Assembly (NCBI GenBank): GCA_002375765.1
Contig: DFMV01000047.1
Span: forward strand, 1-64,000
Reading direction: 5' to 3'
DNA length: 64,000 nucleotides
DNA from: Rhizobiales bacterium UBA3584
GTDB taxonomy: Bacteria > Pseudomonadota > Alphaproteobacteria > Rhizobiales > Devosiaceae
Made by a program: the position numbers and the translations under genes
Shown: positions 1-8,260 of the stretch, piece by piece
How positions within the stretch are numbered: the stretch's first letter is position 1
Layout of the letters: every line of letters starts with the position of its first letter
The notes under the pieces: model-generated
Seen by the model: only the letters and a program-made list of their open reading frames with translations
Databases searched by the model: none
What the model was told of the DNA's origin: nothing

Positions 1-21
1 GCCGTCCTGCGTCTGTTCTAA
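1..21 (+). CDS. Flagellin C-terminus (partial, cut by window start)
   Basis: The first 21 bases read as AVLRLF followed by TAA. Rhizobial flagellins end in a similar short hydrophobic tail, and flbT and flaF, which control flagellin expression, follow directly. A terminator lies 40 bases downstream. Six residues are too few to prove the family; the call rests mainly on context. Confidence 0.45.
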   Translation, partial: AVLRLF

Positions 22-60
22 GAAATCTGATCCTCCCAGAACGGGAGTACATCTTTCGGA

Positions 61-90
61 AAAGGGCGGGCCAGAAGGCCCGCCCTTTTC
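61..90 (+). terminator. Rho-independent terminator after the flagellin-like gene
   Basis: A perfect 9-bp GC stem (GGGCGGGCC / GGCCCGCCC) with an AGAA loop is flanked by AAA on the left and TTTT on the right. It separates the upstream reading frame from flbT. Confidence 0.85.
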
Positions 91-141
91 TTTTGTCCCG
101 CCCCTCTTCATAATCGGTGCAAATTTGAAGAGGTACGAATC

Positions 142-585
142 ATGGCGCTGAAGGTCGAGTTGAAGCCCGGCGAAAAGCTCATCGTGGGCAGCTGCGTAAT
201 CACCAATTCCGACCAGCGCACACGTCTGTTCATCGAGGGCAAAGCACCCATCCTGCGTGAAAAGGACATCCTGTCCGCAGCGACAGCCGACACGCCCGCC
301 AAGGCCATCTATCTCGCCATCCAGATCATGTATGTGGAGGGCAATATTGATAAGCTCACAAAGAGCTATTTCGAACTCATCAACGAAATGGTCCGCGCCG
401 CACCGTCCACTTTGCCCTATGTCGACGCTATCAATAATGAGATATTAACCGGCGATCTCTACAAAGCTCTCAGGGCTGCAAAAAAGCTGATCGAATACGA
501 AGGGGAGTTGCTGGGGCATGCAACATCAGGGGGCACTCGCATACCAGAGGACCGCGCAACAGACAGCGAGTCCCAGAGATCTTGA
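142..585 (+). CDS. flbT: Flagellar biosynthesis repressor FlbT
   Basis: This 147-residue protein matches FlbT, an RNA-binding post-transcriptional regulator of flagellin mRNA in alphaproteobacteria (in Caulobacter it binds the fljK 5' leader). The N-terminus (MALKVELKPGEKLIVG) and the central LYLAIQIMY-type helix are characteristic. The start has an AAGAGG Shine-Dalgarno 8 bases upstream. The 3' end overlaps flaF by 68 bases in another frame, so the two are translationally linked. Length is normal for the family; the last about 20 residues are polar and poorly conserved. Confidence 0.93.
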   Translation: MALKVELKPGEKLIVGSCVITNSDQRTRLFIEGKAPILREKDILSAATADTPAKAIYLAIQIMYVEGNIDKLTKSYFELINEMVRAAPSTLPYVDAINNEILTGDLYKALRAAKKLIEYEGELLGHATSGGTRIPEDRATDSESQRS

Positions 586-886
586 GGCCAATCTTCTGGC
601 CCGTCTTGCCTCTCGTCTGCAAAACATTCGCGACACCTGGCCTGAAAGCCGGCCCGAGCTGACAGAAGCGCTCAACAAGAACCGCAAGGTTTGGTCGATC
701 TTCGTTCAGGCCGTGACCAAAGACGACAGCCCCCTGCCCGCACCGATCCGCCAGAACATCGCCAATCTCGGCATCTTTGTCATGGGCCAGACCTATGAGC
801 TGCTCGCCGGCGCCGACCCCGCCAAGCTCGACGCGCTCATCAACATCAACCGCCAGATTTCCGCGGGCCTGCGCAGCAAGGGCTAA
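518..886 (+). CDS. flaF: Flagellar biosynthesis regulator FlaF
   Basis: The 122-residue product matches FlaF, the protein that promotes flagellin translation and assembly and acts against FlbT. The mid-region (ALNKNRKVWSIFVQAV) and the C-terminal helix pair are typical. It starts inside flbT, which suggests coupled translation. A convergent hairpin follows, shared with flgL on the other strand. The family assignment is clear; the exact start could be a few codons off because the SD (GGGAG) is rather far upstream. Confidence 0.9.
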   Translation: MQHQGALAYQRTAQQTASPRDLEANLLARLASRLQNIRDTWPESRPELTEALNKNRKVWSIFVQAVTKDDSPLPAPIRQNIANLGIFVMGQTYELLAGADPAKLDALININRQISAGLRSKG

Positions 887-912
887 GCCCCTGGCCCAGC
901 GCCGATGTGAAA

Positions 913-942
913 AAGCCCCGGTCGATGCCGGGGCTTAGTTTT
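913..942. terminator. Bidirectional terminator between flaF and flgL
   Basis: The stem AAGCCCCGG / CCGGGGCTT has a 6-base loop, with TTTTTT on the plus strand and TTTTT on the minus strand. It lies between the converging ends of flaF and flgL. Confidence 0.85.
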
Positions 943-963
943 TTGAGGCTCTGAACGGAACGC

Positions 964-2430
964 TTAGAGGTAATTCACCAGCGAGAGCTGGCTGGCCATG
1001 GCCGTAGCCTGATAGCTGGCCTGGAGCTGGGTCTGCAGCGTCATAAGCAGCATGGCCACTTCCTCGCGCGGGGCTTCGGAAATCTCGGCCAGCATCGTTT
1101 CGAGCTGTGCGCCATATTGGGAATGACGCTCCTTGACGGTGTTGACCGTGGAGGCGGCGATGCCCAGTTCCATGGTGATGACTTCAATCGCCCCGGTTTG
1201 GGCGTTCTTGTCTTCCGATAGCCGCGAGCGCTGAACGTCAACCAGAGCATCGTAGCGGGCGGCATTGTCTTCATCGAGCGGCGAAAGCTCGGAAACCGAA
1301 AACACCGCCAGCCCCTTGATGAGTTCGACAAAGCCCTGCTCATTGGCCTGAACGCCATACTGGGTCTTGGTGTTCTCATCGATATTGGCCGAAACCGTCT
1401 GGCGCGGATTGTCGCTGTCCTGCCCGCGATACCAGGCCGTCGCAGCCGGATCCTGCGCCTCGCCCATGCCATTGAAAAAGTCATCGGCCGCCGCATAGGT
1501 CGAGGACGAGCGCAGATCGGTCCTGGCCAGCGTTTCGAGCTTGGCCGCGATGACCGCATCGAGATTGGCCGCTGTTTCGTCGGCGTCCGCCCCGATGGCA
1601 AAGCCCCCCTCGGGCACCGGATCGGTACTGGTGGCCGTGAATGTGAGATACTGCACGGTATCGCGGTCATGGGGGAAGGTGATGCCGATCGTGACCGTAT
1701 CGCCATCGGCCGGCACGCCGCCCGCCGTGATCGTTGCAACCTGCTCGGCGTCGGGGAACAATGGGTCGACCGGCTCCGCCGTCCCGGTGATGGCGGTTCC
1801 CGTCGTGGTCACCGAGGCGATCTTGAAGCCAAATTCGTGGTCGCCATCCTCGGTCAGCGTGATCGTATCGGCGGCCAGCGCCTGGTCGATGCGGCCAGAA
1901 TTGCCCGCTATCGTGCCCATGTCCTCTTCGTTGCGGTTCTCGGTGTAACTGACGAACCCGGTCGGCCCGTCCATGATCTCTTCAAAGCTCGCAACCGGCT
2001 TGGTGTCCGACTTGTTGCCCCCGAAAATGAACTGCCCGGTGATATCGGTATTGAGGACGTCGATGACTTCCTTGAGCAGATTGGTGGCCTGATTACGGGC
2101 GTTGGTGAGGTTGATGCCATCGGTGCCATAGGCATTGGGCACGGCCAGCGCCCGGGCTGAACCTTCGATCTCGTCGAGCCGCTCCAACCCGTTTGTGTAA
2201 AAGCTGAGCCGGTTTTCGACGGTCAGGATATTGGACTGATAGCCCTCGATCCGCGACAGTCGGCTGCGCAGATTGATGTCGTGGACGCGATCGCTGCCCA
2301 TCTCCGCCAGCGTGTTGTAGCGGTTGCCCGTCGCCAGTTGCAGCTGGAGGTTCTCGAACTGCTTGCTCATCTTGGAGATGGACGTCAGGGTCGAAGATAC
2401 CGGATAGAGCGATTTGTTGATGATCGTCAT
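964..2430 (-). CDS. flgL: Flagellar hook-filament junction protein FlgL
   Basis: This is the second hook-associated protein (HAP3), linking hook and filament outside the cell. The N-terminal about 130 residues form the flagellin-like D0/D1 helix (SISKMSKQFENLQLQLATG) and the C-terminus (SYQATAMASQLSLVNYL) is the matching D0 helix. At 488 residues it is longer than most FlgL (about 300-350); the extra length is a variable beta-rich middle, about residues 180-330, with Thr/Val-rich repeats. GAGG lies 4 bases before the ATG. It starts 6 bases after flgK and is surely in the same operon. Confidence 0.93.
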   Translation of the reverse strand: MTIINKSLYPVSSTLTSISKMSKQFENLQLQLATGNRYNTLAEMGSDRVHDINLRSRLSRIEGYQSNILTVENRLSFYTNGLERLDEIEGSARALAVPNAYGTDGINLTNARNQATNLLKEVIDVLNTDITGQFIFGGNKSDTKPVASFEEIMDGPTGFVSYTENRNEEDMGTIAGNSGRIDQALAADTITLTEDGDHEFGFKIASVTTTGTAITGTAEPVDPLFPDAEQVATITAGGVPADGDTVTIGITFPHDRDTVQYLTFTATSTDPVPEGGFAIGADADETAANLDAVIAAKLETLARTDLRSSSTYAAADDFFNGMGEAQDPAATAWYRGQDSDNPRQTVSANIDENTKTQYGVQANEQGFVELIKGLAVFSVSELSPLDEDNAARYDALVDVQRSRLSEDKNAQTGAIEVITMELGIAASTVNTVKERHSQYGAQLETMLAEISEAPREEVAMLLMTLQTQLQASYQATAMASQLSLVNYL

Positions 2431-2436
2431 GAGACC

Positions 2437-4266
2437 TCACATAGCCAGCAGAGCATCGATCAGTTCCTGCACTGTCGAAACCACGCGCGCGCTTGCTGAA
2501 TAGGCGTTCTGGAGTTGCATCAGACGCGCCATTTCCTCGTCCACCGTCACGCCGTATTCGGCCCCCATGCGCGTGGTGATCGATTGTAGCGTATAACTGA
2601 CGGCAGAGCTTTCCGACTGGGCCTTGGAGACCACATTGCCCTGGTGATTGATCATCTGGCCGATGAGATCGGTAACCTTGCCCGTGAGCCGCACACCGCC
2701 ATCGGAAAGCGCGGTCATCTTGTCGGAGACAAACTCCATCGATTTGAGATTATCGAGCAGGAACTCCGGCCGCGTCGCATCGCCCAGCGACACGCCACTG
2801 GCATATTGCACAAGCTGCGCCGGATCCGAGATCAACGCGGTGTTGATCGAAATTCGCCCGGCAAAGCCGCGCTTCTGACCGCTGCCATCGAGTGAATTGG
2901 TAAAGGCCGCGTCACGTGTATCGACAAACAGGTTGAGCGCGCCCGTGCCGTCCTGCGTGCCGGTCACGCTGATCTGGGAGGACATGGCGCGCATGTCGGC
3001 GCTGTCGATCGACAGAACGCCGGCAGCGTCGGTGATGACCGCGCCCCCCGGCAACTCGCCAGCCAGCGCCGCGGCAATCGCCGCTGCCGGATCGCCGCCG
3101 GAAATGTCGACCCCGATAACCCGTTCGCCCTTTGCATTGGGCGTGGCGAGCGGCAGGTTGGCCGCATCGTCCATCGCCACCACGCGAATGGAGCGGTCGG
3201 TCGTTCCGTCATTATAGGTCAGGGCAATCGAATTGCCCGGCTGCATGCCGGAAATGTCGAGCTCGTAGAGGTCGGGCGTCAAATCGTCGGGCGCCGCGAC
3301 CGTGGTGACGGTGTTCATCGCCTGGGCCAGACCGGCGGCGATCTCGTCGAGCTGATCCTGCATGTTGACCAGCGTCGTGTCGCGCAGTTCCAGAAGGCCG
3401 GCAAGGCGACCCGAGGACAGCAATTCGCCCCCGGCCAAGTCGACCTCCAGCCCCGATGGGGTGCGCAGGGTCAGTTCGCCCACCCCGCTCTTGGCCGGAT
3501 CGGGATCAAACAGCGATGTCGAATTGAGCCCGCCGCCCGAGCGGAACCCGAACTGGGAGGCCTCGACGTCGAGAATGCCCACCCCGCTCTCGGTCATGAG
3601 CGCCACGGTGCCGTCGGAGCGGTAGGTGGCACGCACGTCGACCAGTTCGGAAATCGAGGCCACCAGCCGGTCGCGCTCGTCCATGAGCGAAAGCCGCGCC
3701 TGCTGATCCTGCGAAATGTCGAGGATGCGCACATTGATATCGGCCAGCGCGGTAAGCTGCCGGTTGAGCTCGGATACCCCATTGGAAATCTGCTGCTCGG
3801 CTTCTACGCGCATTTCCTGCACGGCGCCGGTCAACGTGTTGAGCTGACCGACTAGCTGCTGGGCCGCGTTGAGCACGCCCGCCCGCGTCGTCACATCATT
3901 GGGGTTGGTGACCAGAGCCTGCAGCGCGTTCTCGAACCCCGCATAGAGCGTATCGAGGGAATTGGCATCGCCCGGCTTGCCCAGATGCATCTGCATGCGA
4001 TCGAGAAAATCGGTGCGCACATCGTGATAGCTGGCCGAGGAAACCGCCGCCAGATGCTGCTTTTCCAGCGCCTCGTTGAACGCCCGTGTGAGGGTCGAGG
4101 CGCGAACCTGCGCACTCGTCCCATAGGCGGTTTCCTCGATGACGATGGACTGCCGGTGATAGCCCGGCGTTCCCTGATTGGCGATGTTGCGCGAAACGAC
4201 ATCGATGCCCCGCTGGCTGGCATTCATGCCACCCAGTGCATTCGATAGCGTCGAACTCAATCCCAT
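2437..4266 (-). CDS. flgK: Flagellar hook-associated protein FlgK
   Basis: FlgK (HAP1) sits at the hook-filament junction next to FlgL. The N-terminus (MGLSSTLSNALGGMNASQRG, then VVSRNIANQGTPGYHRQ) is the conserved rod/hook signature, and the C-terminus (MARLMQLQNAYSASARVVSTVQELIDALL) is the paired helix. At 609 residues it exceeds typical rhizobial FlgK (about 480-500), with added variable middle domains. The SD GGAG lies 8 bases upstream. The order flgE-flgK-flgL is transcribed right to left. Confidence 0.94.
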   Translation of the reverse strand: MGLSSTLSNALGGMNASQRGIDVVSRNIANQGTPGYHRQSIVIEETAYGTSAQVRASTLTRAFNEALEKQHLAAVSSASYHDVRTDFLDRMQMHLGKPGDANSLDTLYAGFENALQALVTNPNDVTTRAGVLNAAQQLVGQLNTLTGAVQEMRVEAEQQISNGVSELNRQLTALADINVRILDISQDQQARLSLMDERDRLVASISELVDVRATYRSDGTVALMTESGVGILDVEASQFGFRSGGGLNSTSLFDPDPAKSGVGELTLRTPSGLEVDLAGGELLSSGRLAGLLELRDTTLVNMQDQLDEIAAGLAQAMNTVTTVAAPDDLTPDLYELDISGMQPGNSIALTYNDGTTDRSIRVVAMDDAANLPLATPNAKGERVIGVDISGGDPAAAIAAALAGELPGGAVITDAAGVLSIDSADMRAMSSQISVTGTQDGTGALNLFVDTRDAAFTNSLDGSGQKRGFAGRISINTALISDPAQLVQYASGVSLGDATRPEFLLDNLKSMEFVSDKMTALSDGGVRLTGKVTDLIGQMINHQGNVVSKAQSESSAVSYTLQSITTRMGAEYGVTVDEEMARLMQLQNAYSASARVVSTVQELIDALLAM

Positions 4267-4299
4267 CGCATCAACTCCAGCTCACAGGGTCAGTTAACC

Positions 4300-4321
4300 G
4301 GCCGCCGTTTTACCGGCGGCC
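4300..4321 (-). other. Strong hairpin between flgE and flgK
   Basis: A perfect 8-bp stem (GGCCGCCG / CGGCGGCC) with a 6-base loop follows the flgE stop codon. There is no U-run, so it looks more like an mRNA-processing or stability element that sets the ratio of hook to junction protein than a true terminator. Function is inferred. Confidence 0.5.
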
Positions 4322-4327
4322 AATCGA

Positions 4328-5947
4328 TCATCGGATCATGTTCAAGGCTTCTTGCAGCATCTCGTCTGCCGTCGAGACGATGCGCGTGCCCGCCGAATAG
4401 GCCTGCTGGGTGACGATCAGCTTGGTGAACTCTTCGGAAATGTCGGTGTTTGACGATTCCAGAGCGCCCCCGGTGATGCCGCCATCGGTGGAAAGGATCG
4501 CCTCGCCCGAGGCCGCCGTTGCCGAGTAAATGCCGCCATCGAGCCGCTTGAGCTGGTTCTCGGCATTGAAATTGGCCGTCACCAGCTGGAAGATTTCGAT
4601 CTGCTCGCCATTCGAATAGGTGGCGACCACCCGACCATTGTCGTTGATGGCCACCGACATGAACGAACCGGCGGGATAGCCGTTCTGGTTCAGCGTGGAG
4701 ACAGCGGCGCGACCATTGGCGTTGTCGAACTGGGTCAGCCCGCCGGCCCCGAGGTCGATTTCAACGTCGCCGACTTCCGTGCCGTTAATGGTGAGATTTG
4801 GCAGGTTCAGCCGCAAAGGCTCGGACAAGGAAACCGAAGCGCCGCCCTGCGTCTGGAGCACGCCATCCTCGAAGGTGAACTCACCATCGGGAACCTCGGA
4901 CCAGGTCTGGGGTTCGCTGTCGCTCATGTAGTAGAGCCGCCAGGTGTCGGGTTCGTTGGAAACCTTGCCCCACCGCATCTGCACGTTCACCGACGCGCCA
5001 TTGGGCGCATAAACCGTGATCGCCCCGCCTTCGACCGAGCGCGAGACAAAGTCGGAATTGGTTTCCGGCGCATCCGGAACCGGCTGCGAGGCGATGCCCG
5101 TAATGGTGGCCGTACCGCCGATGGCGATGTCGTGGTTGGTGTTCTCGGCCGAAATCTGCAGGCGACCCTCGGAGTCCAGCGACGCTGTGGCGCCGGGAAC
5201 CGATGAATTGACCCAGTCGATCAGATCCTGGAGCGTGGTACCGTCCACACCTTCCTCGAAAGTCTGGACTGCCCCGCCCCCAACCGAAATCGTGAACTGG
5301 TCGCTGGCCGCCCATCCCAGGCCCGGAGCGGCACCCTGAAGCGTCTCGCTGCCGTCCATATCGCCATCGGAGGAAAGGGTCGTCGCAAAATCGGCCGCCA
5401 GCCCCACAGCGGGGGTGTCGGGCAGGTTGACTTCATAGACAATGCGCTGGGTTGCCTTGGCCGGGATCAGCCCGTTGGACACCTGCACCATCTCGGGCAC
5501 CGAGCCGGCAACGTTGCCGGTCGAGGTATCGATCGGCACGCCCTTGAGATAATAGCCCGCGCCGTTGCGCAGAAACCCTTCGCGATCCATCTCGAAATCG
5601 CCGCGGCGGGTATAATAGCTCGCATCGCCGAACACGGAATTGCCATCGGACGTGCCGGTCTTTTCCGCGACAACGAAAAAACCCGACCCGTTCAGCGCGA
5701 CGTGGGTACCGGTCGATGAGGTGATGATGTCGCCACGCACATCGTTTGTGGAGCGCGAGTAGGACAGAACCGCGCCGGGCTTCTGCCGACCGACCGCCGC
5801 ATCGGGGATCAGATCGATGAACCCGGTCTCCATGCGCTTGTAGCCCGTGGTCTGCGAATTGGCGATGTTGCCCGAAATGTTCTCGAGCGCGAACGACTGC
5901 GCCGCCATGCCGGTCACGGCCGTCGACAATGCCCCATAGATACCCAT
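4328..5947 (-). CDS. flgE: Flagellar hook protein FlgE
   Basis: FlgE builds the hook. The start MGIYGALSTAVTGMAAQSFA and SGNIANSQTTGYKRMETGF is the diagnostic N-terminal rod/hook motif; the C-terminus (QQAYSAGTRIVSTADEMLQEALNMIR) is the D0 helix. I place the start at 5947, with GGAGAG about 5 bases upstream, rather than at the farther in-frame start at 6028, because family members begin exactly with this motif. Length 539 residues is larger than most rhizobial FlgE and close to the long Caulobacter type. A sigma-54 promoter lies about 90 bases upstream. Confidence 0.94.
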   Translation of the reverse strand: MGIYGALSTAVTGMAAQSFALENISGNIANSQTTGYKRMETGFIDLIPDAAVGRQKPGAVLSYSRSTNDVRGDIITSSTGTHVALNGSGFFVVAEKTGTSDGNSVFGDASYYTRRGDFEMDREGFLRNGAGYYLKGVPIDTSTGNVAGSVPEMVQVSNGLIPAKATQRIVYEVNLPDTPAVGLAADFATTLSSDGDMDGSETLQGAAPGLGWAASDQFTISVGGGAVQTFEEGVDGTTLQDLIDWVNSSVPGATASLDSEGRLQISAENTNHDIAIGGTATITGIASQPVPDAPETNSDFVSRSVEGGAITVYAPNGASVNVQMRWGKVSNEPDTWRLYYMSDSEPQTWSEVPDGEFTFEDGVLQTQGGASVSLSEPLRLNLPNLTINGTEVGDVEIDLGAGGLTQFDNANGRAAVSTLNQNGYPAGSFMSVAINDNGRVVATYSNGEQIEIFQLVTANFNAENQLKRLDGGIYSATAASGEAILSTDGGITGGALESSNTDISEEFTKLIVTQQAYSAGTRIVSTADEMLQEALNMIR

Positions 5948-6260
5948 TTTACTCTCCGTCGTACGAGCGACCCCAATCGGGATCGCGACAGCCCCAAACA
6001 TCTGCACGCCAAGCACGCGCATTCGCAAAGAGATGATGCAAGGGGAGTGCCAGACTCCAAGGGCATTGATTTTATTGACCTTTGTTCAGAAAGACGGGTG
6101 GCAAGGACCAGATTTCCGGGAAATTTCCGCCGCCCACCCGGCAAATTTTTCCCTCTTTGCCTGTTCGCTCTCACTGCCTCCCCACTGCCGGGGTGACAGG
6201 CTGAGGTCTGGGGCACGCCAGCGAATGACTGGACGGCTGCGCCATAAAAATCTAAGCAGC
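5948..6260. other. Intergenic region between flgE and the ATPase gene
   Basis: About 310 bases without a convincing gene, although frames on both strands stay open. It holds the sigma-54 promoter of flgE and a small perfect inverted repeat ATTTCC-G-GGAAAT at 6112-6124 that could be an operator. No clear -10/-35 was found for the rightward ATPase gene. Confidence 0.5.
6037..6052 (-). promoter_or_regulatory. Sigma-54 (RpoN) promoter of flgE-flgK-flgL
   Basis: On the minus strand the sequence reads TGGCACTCCCCTTGCA, almost identical to the consensus TGGCAC-N5-TTGC(A/T) with the -24 GG and -12 GC at the right spacing. It lies 90 bases before the flgE start and points toward it. In Caulobacter hook genes are sigma-54/FlbD dependent, which fits. 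Confidence 0.75.
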
Positions 6261-7193
6261 ATGTCTGATTTTCATACAGTTGCCTGGACCCACCCCATGC
6301 TGTTTGCCTCCGCCGATGAGTTCCGCTCCCTCCCCCGCAAGGCCGTCACGGTCTTCGGCATGGCCGGCGTGGGCAAGACGCGGCTGGGCAACATATTGCG
6401 CCGCGCGGACTGGTTTCATTTCTCGGTCGATTTCCGCATCGGCACGCGGCACATGGGCGAATACATCGTGGACAATTTCAAGCGCGAGGCAATGAAGGTC
6501 CCCTTCCTTGCCGAACTGCTGCGCTCGGATTCGATCTCGATCCAGTCCAATATCAGCTTCGACAATCTCGATCCGCTCTCGACCTATCTCGGCACACCGG
6601 GCAATCCGGCCAAGGGTGGGCTGACCTTTTCCGAGTACCAGCGCCGCCAGGAACAGCACCGCGTCGCCGAAATCTACGCCCTGCTCGACGTTCCCTATTT
6701 CATCGAGCGTGCCAAGGCGCTCTATGGCTATGACAATTTTCTCTGCGACACCGGCGGTTCGCTGATCGAGGTGCTCGACCCGCACAACCCTGAGGACCCC
6801 GTGGTCAAGGCTTTGACCGACACCACGGCCCTGCTCTATCTGCGCGGCACCGAGGACGATGCCCAGCGCCTGATCGACCGGTACAAGGCCAATCCCAAGC
6901 CGATGTATTATCCGCCGGACTTCCTGATCGCCAAATGGGACGAGTTCAAGCGCGAGAACGGCGTTGCCCATGACGACGACGTCGATCCCGACGCCTTCGG
7001 TGTGTGGGGTTTCGAGGCGCTGCTGCGCGACCGGCTGCCGCGCTATCAGGCACTGGCCGACAATTTCGGATACCAGGTCGACGCGTCCGAACTTTCAGGC
7101 GTGCGTGACGAAAAAGACTTCATGGAGCTCATGTGCAGGGCCATCGCCAATCGTCCGGTGATGGCCGCAGAAAACAGGACTGCACTTATATAA
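6261..7193 (+). CDS. P-loop ATPase/kinase-like protein of unknown role
   Basis: The 310-residue product has a Walker A motif near its N-terminus (VFGMAGVGKTRLGNIL, about residues 30-45) and a possible aspartate-rich segment (FLCDTGGSLIEVLDP) at about 165. It resembles conserved rhizobial proteins annotated only as ATPases and has a nucleotide-kinase-like layout. It has no signal peptide or membrane segment, so it is likely cytosolic. The frame is open further upstream, but similarity to family starts favours MSDFHTV at 6261, which lacks a clear SD. metA follows after 24 bases in the same direction. Substrate unknown. Confidence 0.75.
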   Translation: MSDFHTVAWTHPMLFASADEFRSLPRKAVTVFGMAGVGKTRLGNILRRADWFHFSVDFRIGTRHMGEYIVDNFKREAMKVPFLAELLRSDSISIQSNISFDNLDPLSTYLGTPGNPAKGGLTFSEYQRRQEQHRVAEIYALLDVPYFIERAKALYGYDNFLCDTGGSLIEVLDPHNPEDPVVKALTDTTALLYLRGTEDDAQRLIDRYKANPKPMYYPPDFLIAKWDEFKRENGVAHDDDVDPDAFGVWGFEALLRDRLPRYQALADNFGYQVDASELSGVRDEKDFMELMCRAIANRPVMAAENRTALI

Positions 7194-7217
7194 GATTCCA
7201 CTGAAGGACGTTTCACG

Positions 7218-8138
7218 ATGCCCATTCGCATCCCCGACCAGCTTCCTGCGCGAAAGACCCTCGAAACCGAGGGCGTCGTGGTCATGGATCAGTCCCGCTC
7301 CGCCCGGCAGGACATCCGCCCGCTGCAATTCGGCCTGCTCAACCTAATGCCCAACAAGCAGCGCACCGAAACCCAGTTCGCGCGCCTCATCGCCTCCACC
7401 CCGCTCCAGATCGATCTCACACTGGTCCGGGTCGCCGATCCCTTGTCGAAAAGCACGCCCGAGGATTACCTCCAGAACTTCTATTCGACCTGGGAAGAGG
7501 TCCATACCAGAAAGTTCGACGGTTTCGTTGTAACCGGCGCCCCAATTGCCAACATGCCGTTCGAGGACGTGCGCTACTGGCCCGAAATGCTCGAGATCAT
7601 GGATTGGACGCAGACCAACGTCCACCACACTATGTTCATCTGCTGGGGTGCCCAGGCCGCATTGCATCACCTGCACGGCGTCAAGCGCTATCGCATGGAG
7701 CACAAGGCGTTCGGGGTCTATCGCCACAAGGTGCTCGACACCCGCCACCCCTTCCTGCGCGGTTTTTCCGACGATCTGGCGGTGCCCGTGTCGCGCTACA
7801 ACGATATCGACCGGCAAAGCCTTTCGCCCGATCTCGATATCCTCATCGACAGCGACGAGGTGGGCATCTGCATGCTCGACGATCGCAAATATCGCGCCGC
7901 CTACATGCTCAACCACCTCGAATACGACAACACTTCGCTGGCCGACGAATACCATCGCGACATCGAGGCCGGGCTCGACACCCCAATGCCGGTCAATCTG
8001 TTTCCCGACAACGATCCGACCAAAATGCCCGAAAACCGCTGGCGCAGCCACGCCCACCTGCTGTTCCAGAACTGGATCAACGAGATCTACCAGACAACCC
8101 CGTACGACCTCGACAAGGTCGGAACGGGCGAGTGGTGA
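7218..8138 (+). CDS. metA: Homoserine O-acyltransferase MetA
   Basis: MetA transfers an acyl group from acyl-CoA to homoserine in methionine synthesis. The catalytic Cys142 lies in FICWGAQAALHH, and the His/Glu pair in MLNHLEYD. Length (306) is normal. The residue that sets acyl-CoA preference, position 111 in GAPxx, is Ala here (GAPIA) rather than Glu (acetyl-CoA type, Bacillus) or Gly (succinyl-CoA type, E. coli), so donor choice cannot be read off. AAGGA lies about 8 bases before the ATG. It probably shares a transcript with the upstream ATPase gene. No SAM riboswitch fits in the 24-base gap. Confidence 0.93.
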   Translation: MPIRIPDQLPARKTLETEGVVVMDQSRSARQDIRPLQFGLLNLMPNKQRTETQFARLIASTPLQIDLTLVRVADPLSKSTPEDYLQNFYSTWEEVHTRKFDGFVVTGAPIANMPFEDVRYWPEMLEIMDWTQTNVHHTMFICWGAQAALHHLHGVKRYRMEHKAFGVYRHKVLDTRHPFLRGFSDDLAVPVSRYNDIDRQSLSPDLDILIDSDEVGICMLDDRKYRAAYMLNHLEYDNTSLADEYHRDIEAGLDTPMPVNLFPDNDPTKMPENRWRSHAHLLFQNWINEIYQTTPYDLDKVGTGEW

Positions 8139-8210
8139 ACTGATCGACTGAAATCGAGCGGAAAATGGTCGCGCGGCCTCAACAACCGCGCGCATCCATT
8201 TTGCATCTTG

Positions 8211-8234
8211 ATATGCAGGTAAATACCTGCATAT
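8211..8234. promoter_or_regulatory. Perfect inverted repeat, likely ArsR-type operator
   Basis: Arms ATATGCAGGTA (8211-8221) and TACCTGCATAT (8224-8234) are perfect complements with a 2-base spacer. The site lies 26 bases before the ArsR-family start, the usual place for an autoregulatory operator. Confidence 0.6.
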
Positions 8235-8260
8235 TATCTCTCCAGACGGAAATGAGGCCA

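Noticed and set aside
5948..6028. Extended FlgE start 27 codons upstream
   Set aside because: FlgE proteins begin at MGIYGAL-like motif, which has a good SD; the upstream extension is not conserved in character.
7194..7217. SAM-II riboswitch before metA
   Set aside because: The gap is only 24 bases, too short for the element, and no matching pairing was found.
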